The notes below the pieces were generated by a model. The model did not search any database. It saw nothing but the letters and a program-made list of their open reading frames with translations, and was not told where the DNA came from. From positions 8,365,224-8,429,223 of the forward strand of contig NZ_JADWYI010000001.1 of the NCBI RefSeq assembly GCF_016904885.1: a DNA stretch of 64,000 nt, in the 5' to 3' direction. The DNA comes from Archangium primigenium. GTDB taxonomy: Bacteria; Myxococcota; Myxococcia; Myxococcales; Myxococcaceae. Below are positions 51,779 to 59,704 of the stretch, piece after piece. Each line of letters opens with the position of its first letter. Position 1 is the stretch's first letter. Position numbers and translations under genes: made by a program.

Positions 51779-53038
51779 ATGTACCTGCGCAGCCTGACGC
51801 TCCAGAACCTCAAGCTCCTGCGGGAGGTCGAACTCTCCTTCACCCGTCCGGACGGAGAGGTCCGACCGTGGACCGTCTTCGTGGGGGAGAACGGGTTGTG
51901 CAAGACGGCCATCCTCCAGGCCATCGCGCTCGCGGCGAGCGGCTCGTCCCTGGGCAGTGAGCTCGCGGACGTGACGAGCCTGCCGGACCGGCGTCAGCCC
52001 ACGAGCGAGCTGATGCTCATCGGCGCCGAGTTCACCTTCGGCACGGAAGGGCACAAGGCGCGCACCTATCCGGGCTTGGACACGCGGCACTCGCTGCCCC
52101 CGTACCTGCGCAGCTCCATCGCGGCCAAGAGCACCTGGCGCGAACTGGTGGGCAGCTCGCGCTACGTGGGCGTGGAGCACACGCAGGTGTTCGATCCGGT
52201 GCGCGAGGCGCGCCGCACGCAGCTGCCGGGCTGGTTCGTCGCGGGCTACGGCACGGCGCGCACCCTGCCCCGGCCGCACTCGCTGCACGTGGAGGGCCTG
52301 TCCGACCCGCTCAAGCAGCGCATGGCGAACCTGTTCGACCAGGGCGGCCTCATCGCCACGGGCTTCGCCGACGTGTTCGAGTCGACGCAGGCCAAGGCCT
52401 ATACGCGGCTGCTCAAGCAGGTGCTCCTGGAGGGCAACCTGCTGCCGGGCGTGGTGGACCTGGAGCTGCAGAGCCACGGCGTGGTGCGCACGCGGCAGGA
52501 CCTGCTGGAGGCCCACCGCTTCGAGTTCAACCTCGGGGGCCAGCGCGTGAAGCTGCCCGCCACGTGGCTGTCGCGGGGCTACCAGGGCGCCATCGCCTGG
52601 CTGGCGGATCTCATCGGCCACGTGCTCCTGGAGGCAGGCAAGCCCGTGGCGCCCGAGCGCATGGAGGGCCTCGTGCTGGTGGACGAGCTGGATCTGCACC
52701 TGCACCCGCACTGGCAGACGTCGCTCATCGCCACGCTCAAGGGCCTCTTTCCCCGGCTGCAGTTCATCGCCACCACGCACTCGGCCATGCTGCTGCCGGG
52801 CCTGGAGCAGGACGAGGTGTTCGTGCTGCGCCAGGACGAGCAGGGCCACGTCTACGTGTCGCCGGCGCCCTCCACGCCCGGGTTCCTCACGGGCAGCGAG
52901 CTGCTCGACGCGTTCTTCGACCGCAAGGGCAAGCCCGTGGGAGGCGCCCCGCGCCGCCGCGCCTCCACGGCCAAGACGCCCGCCAGGCCCGCGAAGCCCG
53001 CGGCCAAGAAGACGCCCGGGCGCCCCAAGCGCAAGTAG
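51779..53038 (+). CDS. AAA/ABC-type ATPase with altered Walker A motif
   Basis: The 419-residue protein is of the OLD/AAA_21-like ABC ATPase class. The Walker A region is FVGENGLCKTAIL (about 37-49), where the usual Gly before Lys is Cys. Walker B is LVLVDELDLHLHPHW (about 300-314) and the H-loop is FIATTHSAMLL. An insert with GYGTAR (about 155-165) and a C-terminal Lys/Ala/Pro tail (RPAKPAAKKTPGRPKRK) are present. Members act in phage defence (OLD, with a TOPRIM partner), repair or unknown roles; no TOPRIM or nuclease domain is seen, and no partner gene adjoins. The ATG at 51779 begins the typical MYLRSLTLQNLK N-terminus; a GTG about 24 nt upstream is possible. Confidence 0.8.
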   Translation: MYLRSLTLQNLKLLREVELSFTRPDGEVRPWTVFVGENGLCKTAILQAIALAASGSSLGSELADVTSLPDRRQPTSELMLIGAEFTFGTEGHKARTYPGLDTRHSLPPYLRSSIAAKSTWRELVGSSRYVGVEHTQVFDPVREARRTQLPGWFVAGYGTARTLPRPHSLHVEGLSDPLKQRMANLFDQGGLIATGFADVFESTQAKAYTRLLKQVLLEGNLLPGVVDLELQSHGVVRTRQDLLEAHRFEFNLGGQRVKLPATWLSRGYQGAIAWLADLIGHVLLEAGKPVAPERMEGLVLVDELDLHLHPHWQTSLIATLKGLFPRLQFIATTHSAMLLPGLEQDEVFVLRQDEQGHVYVSPAPSTPGFLTGSELLDAFFDRKGKPVGGAPRRRASTAKTPARPAKPAAKKTPGRPKRK

Positions 53039-53047
53039 CGCGCGCCC

Positions 53048-53695
53048 CTAGCCGCCGCGCGCCGTGCCGCACTCCGAGCAGAAGCGCGCCTGGGGCTTCA
53101 TCTCCACGCCGCACTCGGTGCAGTGGGCCTTGGCGCGCGCGAGCGGCTTGCCGCACTCGCCACAGAACTTCCCGCCCTCCACCCGGGCCTGGCAGTGCGG
53201 ACACGACGCGGCCGCCGCCGACTGGTGCGTCTTCAAGTCCAGCGCGCCCACCTGATCCGCCTCGCGCGCCTTCTGCCAGGCCTGCTCCACGGCCACCCGG
53301 GACTGGATGTGGGCGGCCTCCTCCTGGAGGTCCGGCGCGCAGTCCTCGCACAGGCCCCGGGCCGCGTTCCAGCACACCTGGGGACAGACCCAGTGGCCGC
53401 AGCGCGTGCAGTGCTTGAAGTGCTGCTTGGCCTCGCCCACCGCCTGGCCGTAGGCGTCGTCCCACGCCCCGCCGCGCAGGGCGTCCTTCACGTGGTCCCC
53501 CGCGTAGGCCACGCGCGACAGCGAGCCCCCGAAGAAGGAGCCCGCCGCCTTGAGGAAGCTCGAGGCCATTCCCGCCTTGTTCGCGATGAAGGGCGACATG
53601 TGGCCGTTGCCGCACTTGTCGCAGTGGAACTCGAACTGGAAGCCGTAGTCGTTGGAGCGGTCGGTGTAGTTGCGGGTGAATTGGATCATCGCCAT
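53048..53695 (-). CDS. Zinc-ribbon protein with several CxxC motifs
   Basis: The 215-residue soluble protein contains five CxxC-type sites: CDKCGNGH near 24, CTRCGHWVCPQVC near 96, CEDCAP, CPHCQ with CGECG near 170-190, and CTECG/CSECG at the end. These are zinc ribbons of the double-zinc-ribbon (DUF7577-like) type. The middle (FLKAAGSFFGGSLSRVAYAG) is helical. Such proteins bind zinc and probably interact with other proteins or nucleic acids; no enzyme is seen. The ATG at 53695 has AGGAG 9 nt upstream; an ATG at 53689 is less well placed. Convergent with the ATPase gene (10-nt gap). Confidence 0.82.
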   Translation of the reverse strand: MAMIQFTRNYTDRSNDYGFQFEFHCDKCGNGHMSPFIANKAGMASSFLKAAGSFFGGSLSRVAYAGDHVKDALRGGAWDDAYGQAVGEAKQHFKHCTRCGHWVCPQVCWNAARGLCEDCAPDLQEEAAHIQSRVAVEQAWQKAREADQVGALDLKTHQSAAAASCPHCQARVEGGKFCGECGKPLARAKAHCTECGVEMKPQARFCSECGTARGG

Positions 53696-53759
53696 GGCGC
53701 GCGGCTCTCCTGGTCCCGCGACCCTAACACCGGGGCCGCTCCAGCTCATCCCCGCGGGG

Positions 53760-55022
53760 CTAGCGCGACCACACGGCGTAGTTGGTGCCCGAGGTCTCCA
53801 GCGTCCAGCCCGTGCCGGGCGACCAGTCCCCGGGGCCCACCTTCATCGCCACGCTGCCCTTGGTGCCGGTGATGATCGCCGCGTAGCGGCTGGTGTCCGC
53901 CACCTGGATGCTCACCGCGGACGAGGAGTGGATGCCCTTGGCCTTGCGCACGGACATCAGCTTGGTGATGGCCGCCTTGTGGCCCCAGTCGTAGAAGTGC
54001 ACCCAGTAGACGCACGGCACGCCCGGGTGGGTGAGGATGTAGGCGTAGCCCTGCATCACCTTGTCGCTCGGGAAGGGCCAGTGGTTCTGGCTCGTGCCGC
54101 CCGTGCTCGGGCCCGTGTCGTGGTTGTCCACGAAGGTGACGGACTTGGCCGCCCACCAGCCGATGGCGCCCGCGGGCTTGCCCTCGCTGTCCTTGAGCCG
54201 CCAGAACTGGTTGTACTGCACGGCCTGCTGCAGGAGCCCCTTGGTGGTGAAGTCGAACACGGCCGACTTGCCCCCGGCGGCGTCGATCCAGTTCATCAGC
54301 TGCTGGCGGTGGGGGTTGGGGTTGTCCAGGTTCAGGTCCGTCCACAGCTCGCCCACGGAGAAGTAGGGCACGGTGGCGGTGTTGTACTGGCCCACGTAGC
54401 GGCCCGCGTAGCCCTTCACGTAGTCGTAGCGCCAGCCGTCGTAGCCCGTCTTGGACTTCAGGCCGTTCATCCACGTGGTGATGCCGCTCTGCACGGTGGT
54501 GTTCGTGTGGTCCAGGTCACGCGCGGCGCCGTAGCCATCCCCCGTGTCCGCGGCCCCCGTGGCCCCCGTCCACTCGTCCCCCCGCGTCACCGCCCACGAG
54601 CCCCACGTGGGGTTGGTGAAGTCCGCCCAGTTGGTGGTGCCCACGCGGTGGTTGATGACGATGTCCGCGATGGCCTTCACGTTGTAGGTGTGCAGCGCGC
54701 CGATGGCCGACTTGAGCTGCGCCTCGGTGCCGTACTGGCTGTCGAGCACTTCCAGCTTCCGGGGCAGGTAGCCCTCGCTGGAGGCCGCGTCGCTGGAGGG
54801 CGGCAGCCACACCATGGAGAAGCCACTGGCGCCGATGTCCGACGCCTTGCCCTGCACCACGCTCCACCAGGGCTTGCTCTGGTAGGACGTCCAGTGGAAG
54901 CCCTGCAACATCACGTCACCGCTGTTGCCATCGAGCGGTCCGGCGAGCGCCGCCGGCGCGCCCGCCAGGGCCAGGGTCCACGCCAGGAACAACAGGCCAC
55001 CAGGGGTCTTCTTCTTGAGCAT
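53760..55022 (-). CDS. Secreted alpha-amylase (GH13)
   Basis: The 420-residue enzyme has a signal peptide (LLFLAWTLALAGAPAALA, cleavage near 27). The GH13 regions are all present: DIVINH, GWRYDYVKGY with nucleophile Asp200, SVGELW with acid/base Glu225, and FVDNHDTG with Asp302. The short length and the lack of a C-terminal starch-binding domain resemble the plant-like GH13_6 group. It hydrolyses alpha-1,4 linkages in starch and glycogen outside the cell. The ATG has GGAGG 6 nt upstream. glgX, an intracellular glycogen enzyme, lies 6 kb away; no shared regulation is seen. Confidence 0.94.
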   Translation of the reverse strand: MLKKKTPGGLLFLAWTLALAGAPAALAGPLDGNSGDVMLQGFHWTSYQSKPWWSVVQGKASDIGASGFSMVWLPPSSDAASSEGYLPRKLEVLDSQYGTEAQLKSAIGALHTYNVKAIADIVINHRVGTTNWADFTNPTWGSWAVTRGDEWTGATGAADTGDGYGAARDLDHTNTTVQSGITTWMNGLKSKTGYDGWRYDYVKGYAGRYVGQYNTATVPYFSVGELWTDLNLDNPNPHRQQLMNWIDAAGGKSAVFDFTTKGLLQQAVQYNQFWRLKDSEGKPAGAIGWWAAKSVTFVDNHDTGPSTGGTSQNHWPFPSDKVMQGYAYILTHPGVPCVYWVHFYDWGHKAAITKLMSVRKAKGIHSSSAVSIQVADTSRYAAIITGTKGSVAMKVGPGDWSPGTGWTLETSGTNYAVWSR

Positions 55023-55179
55023 CGGGTCCTCCAGAAAAAAGAGATGAGGCGGACACGGGCTCTAGCGCCTTTCCCCCGGGCAGGCGAGCCGGGGCCCTCC
55101 CCCACGCCGTGTCAGGCCCCGGAGCGTCGGACGGGAAACGTGTGGGGCCCGGGTGGCGCCTGGGGCTAGAGTGCCGGGG

Positions 55180-55524
55180 ATGGCGGAACAGTCCCCTCCC
55201 TATTGGGTCCTCATCTCGGTCCTGTTCAGCTCGCAGCCGCTGACGCCCTCGCTGGCCATGACCCTGCACCAGGCGGCCTTCGAGCTCTACCGGCACGGCG
55301 GCTCCGAGCAGCGCGTGGCGGGCGACCTCCTCACCGGCACGGTGCGCAACCTGCGCCAGGACGTGCAGATGGGCACGCTCGTCGGACCCGCCTTCGAGGC
55401 GGAGATCGAGACCGAGCGGGGCTCGGGCACGGTGCGCTTCCTGCTCACGCGCCAGGGCCTGGAGATGCTCAATGCCCAGCCGGACGCGCCGCCCGCGCCC
55501 TCCCGCCCGCGCTACCTCAACTGA
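55180..55524 (+). CDS. Small protein of unknown function
   Basis: The 114-residue protein has no signal or membrane helix. The first part (YWVLISVLFSSQPLTPSLAM, hydrophobic but interrupted) is followed by FELYRHGGSEQRVAGDLLTG and TVRFLLTRQGLEMLNA, then a Pro-rich tail. The start at 55180 is chosen because it leaves the conserved-looking SPPYWVLIS leader; an upstream in-frame codon adds nine Gly/Ala/Arg residues. Not recognised; could be a small regulator or scaffold. Confidence 0.6.
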   Translation: MAEQSPPYWVLISVLFSSQPLTPSLAMTLHQAAFELYRHGGSEQRVAGDLLTGTVRNLRQDVQMGTLVGPAFEAEIETERGSGTVRFLLTRQGLEMLNAQPDAPPAPSRPRYLN

Positions 55525-55539
55525 ACGGCCCGCGGGGGC

Positions 55540-56199
55540 TCAGTGCACCCGCTCCTTCTCCACCCGCTCCTTGCGCCGCGCCTTGGCGAGCCGCGCGCTG
55601 GCCGAGGGCCGACGCGTCACCATGCGGGTAACCCCCAGGTAGAGCTGCTCCTCGGTGTACACCCTGCGCACCCGGGGCGTGCCCGGCACGTAGGCGGGCC
55701 CGGGCCGCTCCAGCCACTGCAGCACGCGCGCCTCGCCCGAGTGGGCGAAGGCCACGAGCAGCTCGGGCGGACACTGCTTCAAGTAGCGCGACACGAGCGG
55801 CTTGAGGCGCGCGCCGAAGTCCTTGCCCAAGACCGAGTGCCGCCGCCCGGCGTGCAGCGTGCCGTCGAAGCGCCGCGACATGTGGAAGAGCTCGTGCATC
55901 ACCGTCTGGATGCGGCCCCGGGGCGTGGACGCCCGGAAGAAGAGCGGCCGGAGGGTGATGCAGTAGAGCATCCGCCTGCCCTTGAGCCGGATGACGGGCT
56001 TGCGGCGGCCCTTGCGGTCCACGCAGCGCCCACCCCGGAAGCACAAGGGCTTGACCGTCCCCCGCGAGGCGCGCCGGGCCTCACCCGCCACCACCAGGAT
56101 GCGGCTCGCCTTCACGTGGGCGAACTCGGGCATCTTCGCGGCGATGTCGCGAATCAGGGCGCGCAGCGCCTTGTTGAGGTTGGGGCGGACGGAGGCCAC
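55540..56199 (-). CDS. Putative metallopeptidase of the phage-type zincin group
   Basis: The 219-residue protein has an HExxH zinc motif in MHELFHMSRRFDGTLHAG, near residue 100, with a downstream His as the probable third ligand. The basic N-terminal region (about 55-75) and the C-terminal RRPSASARLAKARRKERVEK are Arg/Lys-rich. This matches putative phage metallopeptidase or SprT-like families by pattern. It has no signal, so it acts in the cytoplasm; a link to DNA or protein repair is inference. It is convergent with the small gene at 55524 (15-nt gap). Confidence 0.72.
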   Translation of the reverse strand: MASVRPNLNKALRALIRDIAAKMPEFAHVKASRILVVAGEARRASRGTVKPLCFRGGRCVDRKGRRKPVIRLKGRRMLYCITLRPLFFRASTPRGRIQTVMHELFHMSRRFDGTLHAGRRHSVLGKDFGARLKPLVSRYLKQCPPELLVAFAHSGEARVLQWLERPGPAYVPGTPRVRRVYTEEQLYLGVTRMVTRRPSASARLAKARRKERVEKERVH

Positions 56200-56264
56200 G
56201 TGTAGTCAACAGTGTACCGCAAATGCGCTTGAGAGCAGCCCCCGCCGCGCCGCAGGCTGCCGTC

Positions 56265-57101
56265 ATGCGCTTCGCCCCGCGTGCCACCGTCCACCTCCTG
56301 ACGCTCGCCGCCTGGCTCGTCGGGTGTGCCACCCCGCCCCCCCCCGTCCCCGTGGGGCCCGTCTCGCTCGCCGCCGAGGAGACGGCCGTGGGAGAGCAGG
56401 GGCTGGCCGACCTGGAGCTGCGCTACTCGGGCCAGCTCACCAGCCCCGGCCCCGCCGTGCTGGAGAAGGCCGACTACGAATTCGTGTCCGACGGGCAGGT
56501 GGTGGACCGGGGCACGGCGCCCCTCCAGGTGACGCTCGCCCCGGGCGCCGCCACGCCCTTCTCCTTCCCGGCGCGCGCCGCCTACGTGGACTCCGCCGAG
56601 GCGCTCGCGGCGCTCAGCCAGAAGGGCGGCTCGGTGCTCGTGGCCCTGCGCGGCACGCTCACGGTGCGCGCGGGCGGCGCCGTGCAGACCGTGCCCTTCG
56701 CCGCGTCCCGCCAGGTGCGCGGCCCCCGGCTGCCGCGGGTGAAGGTGGTGTCCGTGGAGGGCGCGCGCTACTCCAACGAGCAGGTGGACCTGGTGCTGCG
56801 CCTGGGCGTGGACAACCCCAACCCCTTCGCGCTGCGGCTGGACGGGCTGAGCTGGCGCTTGCGCATCCAGGGCCGGGAGCTGGGCCACGGCGTGCGCGCC
56901 GAGCACGACACCGTGGACGCGGCGGCCACCGGGGTGTATCCCGTGGAGTTGGCGGTGACGAAGGAGACGTGGGGCAAGGACGTGCGGGCGCTCATCGCCA
57001 AGGGGACGCTGCCGTACGAGGTCGCGGGCGAGCTCACGGGCCCGCGCGTGCGCATCCCCTACTCGTTGTCGGGAGACGTGAAGCTCAACGTGTCGCGGTA
57101 A
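56265..57101 (+). CDS. LEA14-like lipoprotein
   Basis: The 278-residue protein has a lipoprotein signal (VHLLTLAAWLVGC, Cys near residue 21) and a Pro linker. Two WHy/LEA14-like beta-sandwich domains follow, the second with LRLGVDNPNPFALRLDGLSW and ELGHGVRAEHDTVD. Such domains occur in desiccation- and stress-related proteins of plants and bacteria. The ATG at 56265 gives the standard signal; one 42 nt earlier is possible. Its TAA is directly followed by the GTG start of aat, so the two are likely co-transcribed. Confidence 0.85.
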   Translation: MRFAPRATVHLLTLAAWLVGCATPPPPVPVGPVSLAAEETAVGEQGLADLELRYSGQLTSPGPAVLEKADYEFVSDGQVVDRGTAPLQVTLAPGAATPFSFPARAAYVDSAEALAALSQKGGSVLVALRGTLTVRAGGAVQTVPFAASRQVRGPRLPRVKVVSVEGARYSNEQVDLVLRLGVDNPNPFALRLDGLSWRLRIQGRELGHGVRAEHDTVDAAATGVYPVELAVTKETWGKDVRALIAKGTLPYEVAGELTGPRVRIPYSLSGDVKLNVSR

Positions 57102-57794
57102 GTGCCCATCTACCTGCTCGGAGACGACCCGGAGCTGTTCCCTCCTCCGGAGCGCGCGGACCGCTCCGGCCTGCTCGCCGTGGGCGGAGACTTGAGCCCC
57201 GAGCGGCTGCTCGCCGCGTACTCCCGCGGCATCTTCCCCTGGTACAACCCGGGCCAGCCCGTGCTGTGGCACTCGCCCGACCCGCGCTTCGTGCTGGAGC
57301 CCGCGAAGCTGCACGTGGGCCGCTCGCTGCGCAAGGCGCTCAACGCCCGCGTCTACGACGTGCGCTGGGACACCGCCTTCGCCGACGTCATCACCGCCTG
57401 CGCCCAGGTGCCCCGGCCCGGCCAGGACGGCACGTGGATCACCGACGACATGCGCGCGGCCTACATCGAGCTGCACGCGCGCGGCTACGCGCACTCGGTG
57501 GAGGCCTGGTCCGGCGGCACGCTCGTGGGCGGCTTCTACGGCGTGTCGCTCGGGGCGGCCTTCTTCGGCGAGAGCATGTTCGCCCACGCGCCGGACGCCT
57601 CCAAGGTCGCCTTCGCCACGGCCGTCACGCGCTTTCAGGCCTGGGGCTTCCACTTCATCGACTGCCAGGTGGAGACCGAGCACCTGGCGCGCTTTGGCGC
57701 CCAGCACTGGCCGCGCCGGCACTTCCTCCAGGCGCTCGCCGTGGCGCTCGGCGAGCCCACGCGCCGCGGGCCCTGGACTTCGGATTTGGACTAG
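57102..57794 (+). CDS. aat: Leucyl/phenylalanyl-tRNA-protein transferase
   Basis: Aat attaches Leu or Phe to N-terminal Arg or Lys of proteins, marking them for ClpAP degradation through the N-degron pathway. The 230-residue protein shows LLAVGGDLSPERLLAAYSRG, IFPWYNPGQPVLWHSPDPR, and GGFYGVSLGAAFFGESMF in the acyl-transfer core. The HFIDCQVETEHLARFGA motif follows. The start is GTG directly after the upstream stop. The last four bases overlap the end of the convergent kinase gene (shared CTAG). clpS/clpA are not in the window. Confidence 0.95.
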   Translation: MPIYLLGDDPELFPPPERADRSGLLAVGGDLSPERLLAAYSRGIFPWYNPGQPVLWHSPDPRFVLEPAKLHVGRSLRKALNARVYDVRWDTAFADVITACAQVPRPGQDGTWITDDMRAAYIELHARGYAHSVEAWSGGTLVGGFYGVSLGAAFFGESMFAHAPDASKVAFATAVTRFQAWGFHFIDCQVETEHLARFGAQHWPRRHFLQALAVALGEPTRRGPWTSDLD

Positions 57795-59662
57795 GCGCGC
57801 GGGCCGGACATGTCCGGCGCCACCAGGGGCAGCTCCAGGGTGAAGGTGGCGCCGTGGGAGCGGCCCTCGCTCGCTCCGGACAACTGGCCCCCCATCTCCC
57901 GGGCCGCCAGGGCGCTGATGTGCAGCCCGAAGCCATGCCCGTCGCGCTTGGTGGTGAAGCCCTGGGTGAACAGGCGGTGGAGCGTCTCCGGCGCGATGCC
58001 CACCCCGTTGTCGCTCACGGAGATGTTCAACCGGGCCCCGGCGCGCGCCACCTTCAAGGTGAGCTGCCGGTCCTCCCCCGTGCGCTCCAACAGGGCGTGG
58101 CGCGCGTTGCTCAAGAGGTTCACCAGGATTTGCAGCAGCTTGTGCCGGTCCACCAGCACCGTCGGCACGGCGCTCGCGTAGTCGCGCTTGAGCACGATGC
58201 CCAGGCGCTCGAAGGACACGGCGTGCAGCCGCAGGGCGTCGTCGATGAGCGAGGGCACGGCCACGTGCTCCAGCACCCCACTGATGCGCGCGTGGCGCTG
58301 CTGCATGCTCACCACGGACTTGATGTGGTCCACGCTCTCGCTCAGCCGCCGCATCTCCTCCATCACCGTGGCGCGCTCCTGGGACAATTGCAGCGCCAGG
58401 GCCTCCAGGTAGGAGGGCAGCTGCTGGCCCCGCGGGTCCTCGGTGAAGAAGGCGCACAGCCGCGAGGCGTTCTCGCGCAAGAGCGCCACGCAGCGCTCGA
58501 GCCCCGCGGCCCGCGTGGCGCGCAGCCGCTCCACCACCAGGTTCACCGACACGTTCACGCTGTTGAGCGTGTTGCCCACGTTGTGCAGCACCCCCGTGGC
58601 GATCTCCGCCATGCCCGCCTGCCGCGACACGTCCAGCAGGCTGCGGTGCATCTCGCCCAGCTTCGTCTCGGCCCGCTTGCGCTCGGTGATGTCGCGGCTG
58701 AAGAGCGTGAGGCCCACCACGCGCTCGCCCTCCCACACCGGCGTGAAGATGACGTCCACCGTGCGCCGGGCGCCCTGGATCTCCACGTCCATCTCGCCGC
58801 GCATGCGCTGGCCCGTCAGCGCCTGGGCACTGAGTTCCTTGACCCAGGCGCGCAAGGGCGGCGGACATTGATCCGGCACGGAGCTGCCCGGCCGGAGCGC
58901 GCCCCCCGTCACCTCGCGGAACAGGCCCTGGGCCGTCGTGTTGGCCATCACCAGGCACAGCCGCGCGTCCACCGACAGCACCGCGTCGTCCGAGCTCTCG
59001 AAGAGGCTCAGCAGCTTGCCCTCGCTCTCGCGCAGCGTGCGCAGCGCGTGCTCCAGCTCGCGCCGGGCCTCCTCGCTCGCGGTGCTGTGCAACCAGCTCA
59101 GCGCCCAGCCGAGCACGAGCGCCACGCAGCCCATGAAGTTGCCCCACCACGTCTCCGGATGGGAGAACAGGGGCCGCGTCAGGCCGAAGCCCGAGTGCAC
59201 GAACTCGTGCAGGAAGCCGGCGTGGAACACGTGCAGCGCCGTGAAGGCGAACCCCGGGCGCGCGCCCAGCAGGTAGACGGCCAGCGCCGGCGCCAGCATG
59301 TTCGCCGCGTGGACCACCGCGCCGGGCTGCTCCACCGCCAGCGTCGCCAGGATGATCCCCGCCGACAGCGAGCCGCACAGCAAGAGCGCGGGCGTCTGGG
59401 ACGAGCGCCCCCGGCGCGCGAGCACCAGGCTCGCCCCACCCAACAGCAGCCCGAGCCCCACGGCCAGCGCCTGCGAGGCCTGCCGCGAGGGAGGCAGCCG
59501 GAAAATCACCCCCAGGTAGATGAGGTCCAACAGCAGCACGAGGCTCGTGGCCCCCAGCACCACCCGGAAGCGCCGCAGCGCGTCCCCACGCAGCCCCCGC
59601 TCACGCGCGCGCAGGGCCTCATCCAGGCAGCGCAGCAGCCAGACACGCGGATTGCCTCTCAT
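57791..59662 (-). CDS. PAS-domain membrane histidine kinase
   Basis: The 623-residue protein has five to six hydrophobic helices (about 35-195). A PAS-like sensor follows (about 215-330, SSDDAVLSVDARLCLVMANT, with TPVWEGERVVGLTLF). A HisKA-like domain has His360 in GVLHNVGNTLNSV, a variant of the usual HE motif, and a HATPase domain has NLLSNARHAL, SDNGVGI and GHGFGLHI. The HN instead of HE site puts it among the HWE/HisKA_3-like group of myxobacterial kinases. It follows the receiver-kinase hybrid by 42 nt in the same operon. No output regulator adjoins. Confidence 0.88.
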   Translation of the reverse strand: MRGNPRVWLLRCLDEALRARERGLRGDALRRFRVVLGATSLVLLLDLIYLGVIFRLPPSRQASQALAVGLGLLLGGASLVLARRGRSSQTPALLLCGSLSAGIILATLAVEQPGAVVHAANMLAPALAVYLLGARPGFAFTALHVFHAGFLHEFVHSGFGLTRPLFSHPETWWGNFMGCVALVLGWALSWLHSTASEEARRELEHALRTLRESEGKLLSLFESSDDAVLSVDARLCLVMANTTAQGLFREVTGGALRPGSSVPDQCPPPLRAWVKELSAQALTGQRMRGEMDVEIQGARRTVDVIFTPVWEGERVVGLTLFSRDITERKRAETKLGEMHRSLLDVSRQAGMAEIATGVLHNVGNTLNSVNVSVNLVVERLRATRAAGLERCVALLRENASRLCAFFTEDPRGQQLPSYLEALALQLSQERATVMEEMRRLSESVDHIKSVVSMQQRHARISGVLEHVAVPSLIDDALRLHAVSFERLGIVLKRDYASAVPTVLVDRHKLLQILVNLLSNARHALLERTGEDRQLTLKVARAGARLNISVSDNGVGIAPETLHRLFTQGFTTKRDGHGFGLHISALAAREMGGQLSGASEGRSHGATFTLELPLVAPDMSGPRA

Positions 59663-59704
59663 GGTTCGCCCATCCCCCCACCCGAAACGACTCGGACAGC
59701 GGAC

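Noticed and set aside
55540-56199. Prophage around the phage-type metallopeptidase
   Set aside because: No integrase, capsid, tail, terminase or lysis gene is present on either side.
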